DNA of 64,000 nucleotides from JAHEDH01 sp963753285 (GTDB lineage Bacteria > Actinomycetota > Acidimicrobiia > Spongiisociales > ZC4RG35). A model generated the notes under the pieces. It was not told the origin of the DNA and searched no databases. It saw only the letters and a program-made list of their open reading frames with translations. The stretch covers positions 1 to 64,000 of the forward strand of contig CAVWBT010000004.1 of assembly GCA_963753285.1 (NCBI GenBank), given 5' to 3'. Position numbers and translations under genes: made by a program. Position 1 is the stretch's first letter. Every line of letters starts with the position of its first letter. Positions 26,859 to 35,248 of the stretch are shown here, one piece after another.

Positions 26859-27475
26859 CCCGCCTCCTCATTGGTCCAGACGATCAACGACGCCCACCCG
26901 TCGTTCTTCTCATCTTCGAGATAGTTCTCCAACACGCCTCGCACCTCGAAGCCGTTCTCCAGCTGAAACGTGAGCGTACGGTCGTACAACTCCCCCGCGA
27001 CGACGCGACGGCAGTATTCCGCTGCGCTCATCTCGGATTTGTGTTCCCCGAAACCGGCGAGATACCCGCCCGCAATGATCCCCCGCTTGCCGTGGTCGCG
27101 TACCAGTTGCTTTCGGAGCCGGTACAGCTCTGCACCGATACCTCGCCTGCGGTAATCGGGATGGACCACGATGTCGGTTCCGTAATACCAGTCGCCGTCG
27201 GGATCGTGGTTTCCACAGCCGTGCTTCCCGGTGATCTCGACGATGGTGTGCTGAGGTTGATCGAAATCGAAGTCGAGGAAGATCCCACCTGCCTGGCCGA
27301 CGACCTTCCCGTCGTCGAGGACCACGAAGAACCCCTCTGGGAAGACCTCTGCCTGGGCAAGCAGATCCTCGGTCGAGAAGAGCTCGGCGGGGTTGGCGGA
27401 AGGGAACGCCGCCAACTCGAGATCGGCACATTCGGGGGCGAGTGCGGGCGTGAGAGTGGTGTACACCAATGTCAC
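26855..27475 (-). CDS. GNAT-family N-acetyltransferase (paralogue of 13209-13910)
   Basis: This ~206-residue GNAT protein is clearly paralogous to the one at 13209-13910. Shared are DPDGDWYYGTDIVVHPDYR, the acetyl-CoA loop RRRGIGAELYRLRK, and the C-terminal EMSAAEYCRRVVAGELYD. I start at GTG 27475, which overlaps the C45 gene stop as GTGA; the frame is open to 27583. Being coupled to both the C45 hydrolase and the polyamine transporter suggests acylation of an imported amine. Confidence 0.8.
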   Translation of the reverse strand: MTLVYTTLTPALAPECADLELAAFPSANPAELFSTEDLLAQAEVFPEGFFVVLDDGKVVGQAGGIFLDFDFDQPQHTIVEITGKHGCGNHDPDGDWYYGTDIVVHPDYRRRGIGAELYRLRKQLVRDHGKRGIIAGGYLAGFGEHKSEMSAAEYCRRVVAGELYDRTLTFQLENGFEVRGVLENYLEDEKNDGWASLIVWTNEEAG

Positions 27476-28551
27476 GACACGCTCGAGGGGGTCAGCGAGA
27501 AGTGCTCGTACTGGTTCTCGGACGGGATGCCCCAACATGCCCAGAAGTCGCCGGTTGCCGGGCGCATGATCGCCGCCCCGCACGACTCGAAGTCGTTGGG
27601 TGGTTCGGGATGCCGGCAGATCGACCGTTCATCTCGGGTCAGGTCGATGAGGCTCTCGACCGTGACGGAATCAGATCCGAGCAATTCCGAGGCGTGCTGG
27701 AGCCTCAGCACCGATGAGTGCATGAGGTCGTCGGGCCGCGGGCCTTCGACTGCCACCGTTTCTGGCACCAGGCAGTGGTTGGTGTGGAACAGCGGTTCGA
27801 GCTCCAGACGCTCGATGTGGGTGCGTGTCGGCATCGCCTCGATCGAGGCCCCGTTGCCGTGGCGATCGAACACGAGGAAGTTGTGGCCTCCGGCGAGCGG
27901 AGCCGAACAGATCGCCGACATCGCCTCGTCGAAGGTGGACTGTGCGAGCGCCTTGCGCACCGCGAACGGCCAGGTGACTCCGGGTCGGCCGTCCGATGCG
28001 GTGAGGTTGTTGATCCCCACGGCGATGCCCGCCTCGTTCATGCCGATCTGCCCGAGTGTGCCGACGGTCGTGAAGACGAGAGCCCGTGGCGCCCGGTCCG
28101 GGGCGGCGTCCAACATGATCACATGCGGAGTCGCGCTGGCGTTCATGTCCCAGGTCTGCGCGAGGAACCCTGCGCCGTCGGCGCGGTCGTCCGGGACGAT
28201 CACCGCGGTGCAGTCATCCTCGTAGCCCGCCGAGCCGGCGGCCGCCGCCACCACATCGAGGAAATCGGTGTAGCCACCGACGATGATCGCCTCCGGGATG
28301 CTCAGGCCGGACGCTTCTGCCATCGCCGACATCTCTTCGAACAAGCCGGCGTCGTACTCACGGTGGGCGTCTTGCATCGAGGCCGCCAGGCCCAGCAGTC
28401 GTGACCGATCCCAGTCCGTTCCCGTACCGGAGAGAGCGACACGCCCATCCGCGTACGTGCGGATCTCTTCGGCGTGCGTTCTCCCGTGCGATTCACCCAT
28501 CTCCTGGTGCGAACCGGACACCGAGGTCACACGGATCGGCCGATCCTTCAC
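27472..28551 (-). CDS. Peptidase C45 / acyl-CoA:6-APA acyltransferase-like NTN hydrolase
   Basis: This 359-residue protein resembles the C45 family (isopenicillin-N acyltransferase-like NTN hydrolases). The candidate nucleophile after autocleavage is Cys114 in YEDDCTAVIV, followed by FLAQTWDMN and GQIGMNEAGIAVGINNL, which are family signatures. Such enzymes form or cleave N-acyl bonds. Its stop overlaps the GNAT start and its ATG region overlaps the aminotransferase end, so it is in the operon. I infer it removes or exchanges an acyl group on an amine intermediate; penicillin chemistry is unlikely here. Confidence 0.8.
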   Translation of the reverse strand: MKDRPIRVTSVSGSHQEMGESHGRTHAEEIRTYADGRVALSGTGTDWDRSRLLGLAASMQDAHREYDAGLFEEMSAMAEASGLSIPEAIIVGGYTDFLDVVAAAAGSAGYEDDCTAVIVPDDRADGAGFLAQTWDMNASATPHVIMLDAAPDRAPRALVFTTVGTLGQIGMNEAGIAVGINNLTASDGRPGVTWPFAVRKALAQSTFDEAMSAICSAPLAGGHNFLVFDRHGNGASIEAMPTRTHIERLELEPLFHTNHCLVPETVAVEGPRPDDLMHSSVLRLQHASELLGSDSVTVESLIDLTRDERSICRHPEPPNDFESCGAAIMRPATGDFWACWGIPSENQYEHFSLTPSSVS

Positions 28552-29894
28552 GGGGTCATTCTCCCGGCGACCGTCTCGACCGCCGCCTCGACGACGTCGA
28601 ACGCCTCTTCGGCGAGATCCAGCGGCATGTCCAGCGGGGGGAGAAATCGCACGCAGTTCGAGTAGAGGCCGGCCCTGATCGTGATGACGCCTCGGTTGAC
28701 CGTCTCAGCGGTGATCGCCGACGCCGCCTCCATCCACGGCTTCTTCGACCTCGCGTCGCGAACGATCTCCATCACCAGCATCGGGCCCACTCCGCGGACG
28801 TCTCCGACGAGGTCCGGGTGTGCCGCCTGGATGCTCTCGAGCCTTCGGCGCATGAGATCGCCGAGGTCGTTGGCGTGATGGAGAAAGCCGGTGTCGTCGA
28901 CGATGTCGATGGAGGCGAGCGCAGCCACGCACGCCAGCGGATTCCCCGAGTAGGTGCCTCCGAGGCCGCCGGGGTGCGGCGCATCCATCACCTCGGACCG
29001 ACCCGTGACGGCGGAGAGCGGCATCCCCCCGGCCACCGACTTCGCGATCGTCATCAGATCGGGGACGACCCCGGAATGCTCGATCGCCCACATCCGCCCG
29101 GTCCTGCCCATCCCGGACTGGATCTCGTCGGCGACGAAGAGGATCCCGTGCTCGTCACACAGTTCCCGCAAGCGCCGGAGCCAGGCGTGTGGAGCCGGCA
29201 CGAAGCCCGCTTCCCCTTGAACGGGTTCGACGACGAGCGCAGCGACGTGGCTGGGATCGACGATCGCAGTGAAGCAGTGGGAGAGGTTGTCGATGTGCCA
29301 CTGGACGTAGTCGGACTCGCTCATCCCGTCGGGCCGCCGGTATGTGTTGGGGAAGGGGAACCGGTAGACCTCGGGAGCGAACGGCCCGAATCCCTTCTTG
29401 AAGAGGTTGAACTTCGAGGTCATCGACATCGTCAGGTTCGTCCGGCCGTGATAGGCGCCGTCGAACACCACGATCCCCTGTCGGCCGGTGTGTGCCCGTG
29501 CGATGTTCATCGCCGTCTCCACGGCTTCGGCGCCGGAGTTCATCAGAATCGTCTTCTTGGGGTGCGTCCCCGGGGTGAGGGCGTTCAACCGCTCGGCGAG
29601 GCTCACGTACGATTCGTAGGTCGAGACGATCGCGCACATGTGGATGAGCTTCTCTGCCTGGTCCCTCAATGCCTCGACCACCGGTGCCGGCGTGTGCCCG
29701 ACGGCGAGAACGCCGATGCCACCTGCGAGATCGATGAGTCGATTGCCATCGACATCGGTGACGAGACACCCGTGAGCGCTCTCGATGGCGATCTGGGTGA
29801 GTTTGGCTGCGCCCGATGGGATCGCTGCCTCCCGACGCGCAACGATCTCCAGGCTCCTCGGCCCAGGGATTCCCGTCCGCAGTTCAATGCCGGA
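28548..29894 (-). CDS. Class III aminotransferase, 4-aminobutyrate type
   Basis: This ~448-residue class III aminotransferase has the GabT-like features VTDVDGNRLIDLAGGIGVL, ILMNSGAEAVETAMNIAR, AYHGRTNLTMSMTSK, the PLP aspartate in FVADEIQSGMGRTGRM, and the PLP lysine in TIAKSVAGGMPLSAVTG. The family transfers the amino group of GABA to 2-oxoglutarate, giving succinate semialdehyde. I prefer GTG 29894, preceded by GAGGAGGAG, over the ATG at 29939. It appears to be the first gene of the aminotransferase-C45-GNAT-PotABCD operon. Confidence 0.88.
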   Translation of the reverse strand, partial: SGIELRTGIPGPRSLEIVARREAAIPSGAAKLTQIAIESAHGCLVTDVDGNRLIDLAGGIGVLAVGHTPAPVVEALRDQAEKLIHMCAIVSTYESYVSLAERLNALTPGTHPKKTILMNSGAEAVETAMNIARAHTGRQGIVVFDGAYHGRTNLTMSMTSKFNLFKKGFGPFAPEVYRFPFPNTYRRPDGMSESDYVQWHIDNLSHCFTAIVDPSHVAALVVEPVQGEAGFVPAPHAWLRRLRELCDEHGILFVADEIQSGMGRTGRMWAIEHSGVVPDLMTIAKSVAGGMPLSAVTGRSEVMDAPHPGGLGGTYSGNPLACVAALASIDIVDDTGFLHHANDLGDLMRRRLESIQAAHPDLVGDVRGVGPMLVMEIVRDARSKKPWMEAASAITAETVNRGVITIRAGLYSNCVRFLPPLDMPLDLAEEAFDVVEAAVETVAGRMTP

Positions 29895-30184
29895 CACCGG
29901 CTCCTCCTCGCTTTCGCTGGAGTCAGTATGGCGGGACACTCGTCACCCCACGGCCGAAACCATCACAATTCTCCTGATTCGATCACGAAACGCTCGTGCG
30001 GGGACTTCCCAACGAGTGATTCACTGGTCCGCCGCACTCGAGACGCCGGGTTCGGATCTCATCGTCGACTCTGCAGCCTCCATCGTCCGAAAACCCAGGA
30101 AATCGCGACGGAGACCCGGCATGGCTTCGTAAGGTGGGGTTGTTCGGCACTGGGAGCGCCCTGGAGCCGAGAGAGGATGCAGCC

Positions 30185-30433
30185 ATGTCACTGATCGTCT
30201 TTCTGATCGTCGGTCTCATCGCCGGGTACATCGCCCGGGCAGTCGTTCCCGGGCCCGATCCGCTCAGCCTGGTCGGCACCCTCGTGCTCGGTGTCGTCGG
30301 TTCCTTCGTCGGAGGATTCGTGTTCGCTCTGTTCGGCGACTCCGAGATCCTCGATTTCAACACGACCGGGCTGATCGGCTCCGTGATCGGAGCGATCGTC
30401 GCGCTGCTGCTCTATCGACGGTTCGCCAAGTAG
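30185..30433 (+). CDS. GlsB/YeaQ/YmgE-family membrane protein
   Basis: This 82-residue protein has three glycine-rich transmembrane segments (LIVFLIVGLIAGYIARAV, LVGTLVLGVVGSFVGGFVF, LIGSVIGAIVALLLYRRF). The pattern and size match the transglycosylase-associated, GlsB/YeaQ stress-response membrane proteins. Their biochemical role is not settled. GAGAGAGGATGCAGCC precedes the ATG at 30185. The stretch 29895-30184 before it shows no other gene. Confidence 0.85.
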   Translation: MSLIVFLIVGLIAGYIARAVVPGPDPLSLVGTLVLGVVGSFVGGFVFALFGDSEILDFNTTGLIGSVIGAIVALLLYRRFAK

Positions 30434-30467
30434 GGAATCCTCCCGACCACCCGGAGACCGCGGTGCG

Positions 30468-31109
30468 TCAGGACGACGTGCGGTCGGCCGGCGCCCGGGT
30501 GACGATGTCGGATCGGTCGGTCGTGGTCACCACGATCTCGGCGACGTCCTCCAACTGGATCGACGACGCGCCGGTCACACGCGCCCGATGCGTCGGCGTC
30601 GGCCCCCACCAGGCCACCTGCTGCCACTCGCCCGTTTCGTCGACGGCCCAGGCGATGCAGATCTCTTCGGGCGGCAATTGCGCCAGGTCGAACCCGACCT
30701 CGGTTCCCCAGCCTCGCGCCGACACCGTGACCTCGCCGGTGACGCCCCACTCCGGCTCCAGCGCGAGCGTGGTGGCTTCCGGCTGTGACGGGCCGGTCAT
30801 CAGGACGGCAATCAGCGCCACGACGGCGGCAGCGGCGGTCCACCGCCAGCGCGCCCGGCTCGTCGCCAAGGAACGACGATCGTCTTCCACCCGACTCGAT
30901 GCCTCGGCGAGGATCGAAGGCGGGACGGGTTCGATGGACGACACGTCGGCCCTGCTCAGGAGACCAGGGATCGGGGCGAACGATGCGACGTCGGCCGCGC
31001 ACCGGGCGCACGTGTCCAGGTGCCGCTCGAACGTACGCCGCTCCTCTGGGTCGAGCGCGCCCAGAACGTAGGCGGCCGACCATTCACCGAAACGATCGTG
31101 ATCGGTCAT
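30468..31109 (-). CDS. Anti-sigma factor with zinc-finger and single membrane helix
   Basis: This 213-residue anti-sigma factor has an N-terminal zinc-binding domain with HLDTCARCAADV (the HxxxCxxC motif). One transmembrane helix, WTAAAAVVALIAVLMTG, lies near residues 90-106. The C-terminal domain resembles the RskA extracytoplasmic part (GWGTEVGFDLAQLPP). It would hold the co-transcribed ECF sigma factor at the membrane until a signal releases it. It overlaps the sigma gene by 4 bases. Confidence 0.88.
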   Translation of the reverse strand: MTDHDRFGEWSAAYVLGALDPEERRTFERHLDTCARCAADVASFAPIPGLLSRADVSSIEPVPPSILAEASSRVEDDRRSLATSRARWRWTAAAAVVALIAVLMTGPSQPEATTLALEPEWGVTGEVTVSARGWGTEVGFDLAQLPPEEICIAWAVDETGEWQQVAWWGPTPTHRARVTGASSIQLEDVAEIVVTTTDRSDIVTRAPADRTSS

Positions 31110-31621
31110 GTCAGCACCTCCCGTTCCTCGAGCGCTGCCCGCAGGCTACGCATCCCGTAGTACATGCGGGACTTGACGGTTCCCGGCGGAATGCCGATCC
31201 GGGCCGCGATCTCGTTCGTGTCGCGACCGTGGACGAACGCCTCGAGGATGACCGTGCGATGGTGATCCGACAGGTCGGCGAGCGCGTCCGAGATGAGACT
31301 GGCCTCGACGATGCGATCGGCGGCACTCGGCTCACCGATGTCGGGCAGTTCGTCCGTGACCGGTCGCAGCCGCCGCTGCGACCGGCGATGCATGTCGATG
31401 GCGGCGTTGCGGGCGATCCCGAAGATCCAGGCGCGTTCGCTGCCGCGTTCGGGATCGAACTGGTCGTACCGTCGCCACGCTCGAACCAGCGTCTCGGAAA
31501 CCAACTCTTCGGCATCCCGGCGATCGGCGACCCTTGATCGCGCCCAGTTGAACAGCGCCGAAGCGTGCTCGGCGTGCAGTCGCTCGGTGAGCGTGCGGGC
31601 TGGGTCGGGTTCCGGCGCCAT
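31106..31621 (-). CDS. ECF RNA polymerase sigma factor
   Basis: This 171-residue sigma-70 family protein contains only regions 2 and 4. Region 2 shows DRRDAEELVSETLVRAWRR and WIFGIARNAAIDMHRR. Region 4 shows LSDHHRTVILEAFVHG and IAARIGIPPGTVKSRMYYGM. I start at the ATG at 31621 because the longer frame to 31912 runs into the lipoprotein gene. Coupled to the anti-sigma gene, it resembles the SigK/RskA-type pairs of actinobacteria. The lipoprotein gene 78 bases upstream may be a target. Confidence 0.9.
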   Translation of the reverse strand: MAPEPDPARTLTERLHAEHASALFNWARSRVADRRDAEELVSETLVRAWRRYDQFDPERGSERAWIFGIARNAAIDMHRRSQRRLRPVTDELPDIGEPSAADRIVEASLISDALADLSDHHRTVILEAFVHGRDTNEIAARIGIPPGTVKSRMYYGMRSLRAALEEREVLT

Positions 31622-31698
31622 AGCTTTCTCTGTTCGATGTCCGTTTCTCGGATTGTGGTCGGCCCGCCTGCGCGATGGCGAGCCGACCACGACAGGTG

Positions 31699-32559
31699 TT
31701 ATCGGATCGCGTCGCCGGCGGGATCGACCACCCACCACACGTCGTTCACGCCCTGACCGTTGACATCGCCCGGGGCGTTGTCGGCGGCGAAGTAGTAGAG
31801 CGGCCAACCGTTGTACGTCACCTGATCCGAGCCGTCGGTTCGTGGAGCGGTCCCCAACAAGGCTTGGTCGACGCCGTCGCCGGCAACGGCCGCGGCGACG
31901 AGTGGCGGCCACGCCTCCTCACACTGGTCGTAACAGACGCTGTCGGACTGGGCGTCGGGGTCGAAGAGGTACAGGGTGTTCCCCTCGGAGTCGGTGAGGA
32001 TCGAACCGAGATCGGTCTGGGCGACCACGATCTCGACGGAGGCGGTCAGCCCGACTCCATCTCCGCCGGCATCGAGCACGTACCAGACGTCGTTCACACC
32101 CTGACCGTTGACGTCGCCCGGGGCGTTGTCGGCGGCGAAGTAGTAGAGCGGCCAACCGTTGTAGGTGACCTGCGTCGACCCGTCCGTCCTGGGCGCAGTC
32201 CCCAGCAATGAGCCGTCCACACCGTCACCGGCAGACACGTCACCGACCAACGGCGGCCACGCCTCCTCACACTGGTCGTAGCAAACGCTGTCGGACTGAG
32301 CATCAGGGGTGAACAGGTACAAGGTGTTGCCATCACCGTCGACGAGGATGTCACCCAGATCAGACGCAGCCACCGCCACGCTGGCACTCGAGGTGTCGCG
32401 TGCAGCGGTCGCGGCAGTTGCCTCGGTCGTAGCCGTCGCCTCGGTGGTGGCCGCCGCCGCGGTCGTGGTCGTCGTCGGCTCGGCGGCAGGCTCTTCGTCG
32501 GTGGCACATGCCGTCGCGACCATCGCCACGGCAATCACCGCTATCGATACCCGTTTCAT
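31699..32559 (-). CDS. Secreted lipoprotein with two Lipoprotein_15 (COG4315) repeat units
   Basis: This 286-residue protein has a lipobox MVATAC, a Thr/Ala-rich linker (residues ~25-65), then two repeats of about 115 residues each. Each repeat has LGDILVDGDGNTLYLF or LGSILTDSEGNTLYLF, the motif CYDQCEEAWPPLV and TYNGWPLYYFAAD, as in the secreted-repeat family. The copies are nearly identical over the last ~50 residues, also at DNA level, so the duplication is young or homogenised. The role is unknown; in other actinobacteria such proteins sit near sigma/anti-sigma pairs. GGAAGGGAAG precedes the ATG. Confidence 0.85.
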   Translation of the reverse strand: MKRVSIAVIAVAMVATACATDEEPAAEPTTTTTAAAATTEATATTEATAATAARDTSSASVAVAASDLGDILVDGDGNTLYLFTPDAQSDSVCYDQCEEAWPPLVGDVSAGDGVDGSLLGTAPRTDGSTQVTYNGWPLYYFAADNAPGDVNGQGVNDVWYVLDAGGDGVGLTASVEIVVAQTDLGSILTDSEGNTLYLFDPDAQSDSVCYDQCEEAWPPLVAAAVAGDGVDQALLGTAPRTDGSDQVTYNGWPLYYFAADNAPGDVNGQGVNDVWWVVDPAGDAIR

Positions 32560-32687
32560 CGCTTCCCTTCCTTCGATCTCATCCATGAGTACGACGGTCG
32601 GCGGCGAACGGTTCACACCAATACCGGACCCCGATCCCACGATCGGGGTGCCCACCCATACATCGTCGGGTCCGGGCGCCCGATGAT

Positions 32688-33017
32688 ATGAACATGTTCG
32701 AACGGCTCTCACCCTCCACCCGCACCGTGCTACGCGCCGCAGCCGGGATCGCGATCGGCATCGCGTCGGGCTTCGCAACGCTGATCCTCTGGTTCGTCGG
32801 TGCGGTCACTGCGACAGGCTGTTTCATCGAATGCAGCAACCCGAACGTCGTCGGCGGAAGCCTCCTCCTCGCCGCCGCCGTGCTCTTCGCGGCATTGACC
32901 ATCTCGTCGGTCGTGTGGGGAGCGATCGGCTGGAATCGACGGGTGCTCTTCAGAGTGGCGGCGACGGTCGCCGGCATCGCCACGCTCTTCATATTGGTGA
33001 CCTTGGCCGGTTTCTGA
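32688..33017 (+). CDS. Small membrane protein, unknown
   Basis: This 109-residue protein has about three hydrophobic segments (AAAGIAIGIASGFATLILWF, GSLLLAAAVLFAALTIS, AATVAGIATLFILVTLAGF) and a short CFIEC motif between the first two. I do not recognise a family. The ATG at 32688 or the next in-frame ATG at 32694 could be used. It is divergent from the lipoprotein gene and converges on the ABC exporter gene. Confidence 0.6.
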   Translation: MNMFERLSPSTRTVLRAAAGIAIGIASGFATLILWFVGAVTATGCFIECSNPNVVGGSLLLAAAVLFAALTISSVVWGAIGWNRRVLFRVAATVAGIATLFILVTLAGF

Positions 33018-33025
33018 GAGCGATC

Positions 33026-34819
33026 TCAGGCCGTGAGCTGCGCCTCGGTCAGGCGGGTGTAGAGGCCGTTCGCCTCGACGAGTTCGTCGTGGGTGCCCTC
33101 TTCGACGATCGTCCCGTCCGAGATCACGACCAGCCGGTCGGCGTCGCGCACGGTGCTGAGCCGGTGGGCGATCACCAGCGTCGTGCGCCCCTCCATCAAC
33201 CGCTCGAGGGCCGCCTGGACGAGACCCTCCGACTCCGAATCGAGCGACGAGGTCGCCTCATCGAGAATGAGAATGCGGGGATCGGCCAGGAGCGCCCTGG
33301 CGATGGCCACTCGCTGACGCTGGCCGCCGGACAGCTTGATCCCGCGTTCGCCCACCACGGTCCGATATCCGTCGGGAAACCCGATGATGAAGTCGTGGGC
33401 GTTCGCTGCCACGCACGCTTCCATCAGCTCGGCGTCGGAGGCATCCGGTCGGCCGATCCTCAGGTTGTCGGCGATCGTGCCGCTGAACAGCTGCACCTCC
33501 TGGGGGACCGCTGCCATCGTCGAGCGAAGCGAGTGCAGAGACTGTTCGCGGACGTCGACCCCGTCGATCAACACCCGGCCGGCCGTCGGGTCGTAGAACC
33601 GCGGGATCAGCTGCACGAGGGTCGATTTGCCGGCGCCGCTCGGGCCGACGAGCGCCACCACCTGTCCGGGAGCAACATCGAGATCGATCGACGACAGGAC
33701 CTCGATGTCCCGTCCGGGGTACGTGAAGTCGACGCTCTCGAACCGAATCGAGCCCACCCGCTCGGGCGTGTGCGGTTCGCTGATCTCTGCGATCTCGGGA
33801 TCCTCGTCCAACAGTTCGAAGATCCGTTTGGACGCACCGAGCGCCTCCTGCAGTTGCGAGTAGAGACCGGTGAACGCACCGATCGCTCCGGCCACGACCA
33901 GGGTGTAGAGCAGGAATGTGACCAGTTCGCCGACGGTGAGCGAGCCGTCGAGGACCTGGCGCCCACCGACCCAGAGGACGACGGCGAGCGTCCCGAAACC
34001 GAGGAAGGTCACGAACGGCACGAAGATCGCCCGCAGCCGGGTGCGCCGGATGGCGATGGCGTAGGACCGACGGATGTCGGCGTCGTACCGATCCGTGGCC
34101 GGCACCTCGGCGGTGAACCACTTGACCACCCGGATCGAGGCGATCGACTCGTCGGCGAACGCATTCGCAGTCGCGACCTCGTCCTGGAACTCGGTGGACA
34201 CCCGGCTGAGCCGGCGACCGAAGAACGACCCACCGATGATGATGAACGGCAGGAACGTGAGGACGGCAAGCGAAAGCAACGGACTCAGGATCACCAGCAG
34301 CACGACACCGCCCACCATCGAGATGCCCTGGAACAGCGCCTGGGCGACCACCGAGGAGACGGTCGACTGCACGACCGCAACATCTGAGGTCAGCCGAGAC
34401 GTGATCTCCCCGGTCTTGCGCCCGTCGAAGAACGGAACCGGAAGCATGACGATCCGGGCGAACACCGACCGACGCAGGTCTGCGACGACGCCCTCGCCGA
34501 CGACACCGAGGGCGTAGATCCGCAGGAAGTTGAAGGCCGCCTGGAACAGGAACACGCCGATCAAGATGAGCGCGATCGTGTCGAGGTCGGAGGTGTCTGC
34601 GTCGTCGAGTGCGGTGTCGACGAGCGTCCCCATGATGCGGGGAAAGACCAGGCCGAGCGCAGCAGAGATGGCGACCCCGACCGAGGCGATCACCAGCCAC
34701 TTCTTGTAGGGCTTGATGAACCCGAACAGCCGGCGGAGCTGACCGACTTGCGCCCGATCGAATCGAAGGCGCTCTCGTTCACCGGTTGCGGCGCGTCGCC
34801 GCCCACGCATCGGACGCAT
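33026..34819 (-). CDS. ABC exporter, fused membrane and ATPase domains
   Basis: This ~597-residue half-transporter has six transmembrane helices in the N-terminal ~320 residues, then the nucleotide-binding domain. Walker A is LVGPSGAGKSTLVQL, the signature is LSGGQRQRVAIARALL, Walker B is ILILDEATSSLD and the H-loop is VIAHRLSTV. This is the MsbA/LmrA-like lipid or multidrug exporter type, acting as a dimer. I place the start at the ATG 34819 (MRPMRG), though 34849 is also open. The substrate is unknown. Confidence 0.85.
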   Translation of the reverse strand: MRPMRGRRRAATGERERLRFDRAQVGQLRRLFGFIKPYKKWLVIASVGVAISAALGLVFPRIMGTLVDTALDDADTSDLDTIALILIGVFLFQAAFNFLRIYALGVVGEGVVADLRRSVFARIVMLPVPFFDGRKTGEITSRLTSDVAVVQSTVSSVVAQALFQGISMVGGVVLLVILSPLLSLAVLTFLPFIIIGGSFFGRRLSRVSTEFQDEVATANAFADESIASIRVVKWFTAEVPATDRYDADIRRSYAIAIRRTRLRAIFVPFVTFLGFGTLAVVLWVGGRQVLDGSLTVGELVTFLLYTLVVAGAIGAFTGLYSQLQEALGASKRIFELLDEDPEIAEISEPHTPERVGSIRFESVDFTYPGRDIEVLSSIDLDVAPGQVVALVGPSGAGKSTLVQLIPRFYDPTAGRVLIDGVDVREQSLHSLRSTMAAVPQEVQLFSGTIADNLRIGRPDASDAELMEACVAANAHDFIIGFPDGYRTVVGERGIKLSGGQRQRVAIARALLADPRILILDEATSSLDSESEGLVQAALERLMEGRTTLVIAHRLSTVRDADRLVVISDGTIVEEGTHDELVEANGLYTRLTEAQLTA

Positions 34820-34876
34820 CGACAGGATGCTACGACGGCCGAGGACCAACGCCGAAGGCGACGCTCCGGCGCCGAC

Positions 34877-35248
34877 TCAGGCAGCCGGCATCGGGCGCGA
34901 GGCGACGACATCGGCGCCGGTCCCGAGTACGTCGGAGACGATGACCTGCCCGCGCTCGATCGGCGCTTCGACGCGAATCGGGCGCAGACTGCGGACCACG
35001 TCGTGTACGAGGTTCTTCGGCACCTCGGCCGTCGTGTGGACCGGAAGCCGAGACCACAGTCCGCCATCCACAGCGAGTGTGGTCGTGACCATCCGGCGGG
35101 GATCGTGATGCTCGCGCTCGGCGAAGGTCTTCCCTTTGCGGCACGAGAACCCTCTGACCTCGACGACTGAACCGTCGGCCTCATCCTCGACCTCGAGGCG
35201 GCAGCCGAGCGGACAACCGATGCAGAGATAGTGGGTGATCTCACTCAT
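34877..35248 (-). CDS. DUF1667 domain protein
   Basis: This 123-residue protein carries the conserved cysteine set of DUF1667: CIGCPLGC near residue 9-16 and a fourth cysteine in FSCRKGK. These may bind a metal or iron-sulfur cluster. It is typically encoded with glycerol-3-phosphate-dehydrogenase-like genes, as here. Its ATG overlaps the FAD oxidoreductase stop by 4 bases. It ends the three-gene operon. Confidence 0.85.
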   Translation of the reverse strand: MSEITHYLCIGCPLGCRLEVEDEADGSVVEVRGFSCRKGKTFAEREHHDPRRMVTTTLAVDGGLWSRLPVHTTAEVPKNLVHDVVRSLRPIRVEAPIERGQVIVSDVLGTGADVVASRPMPAA

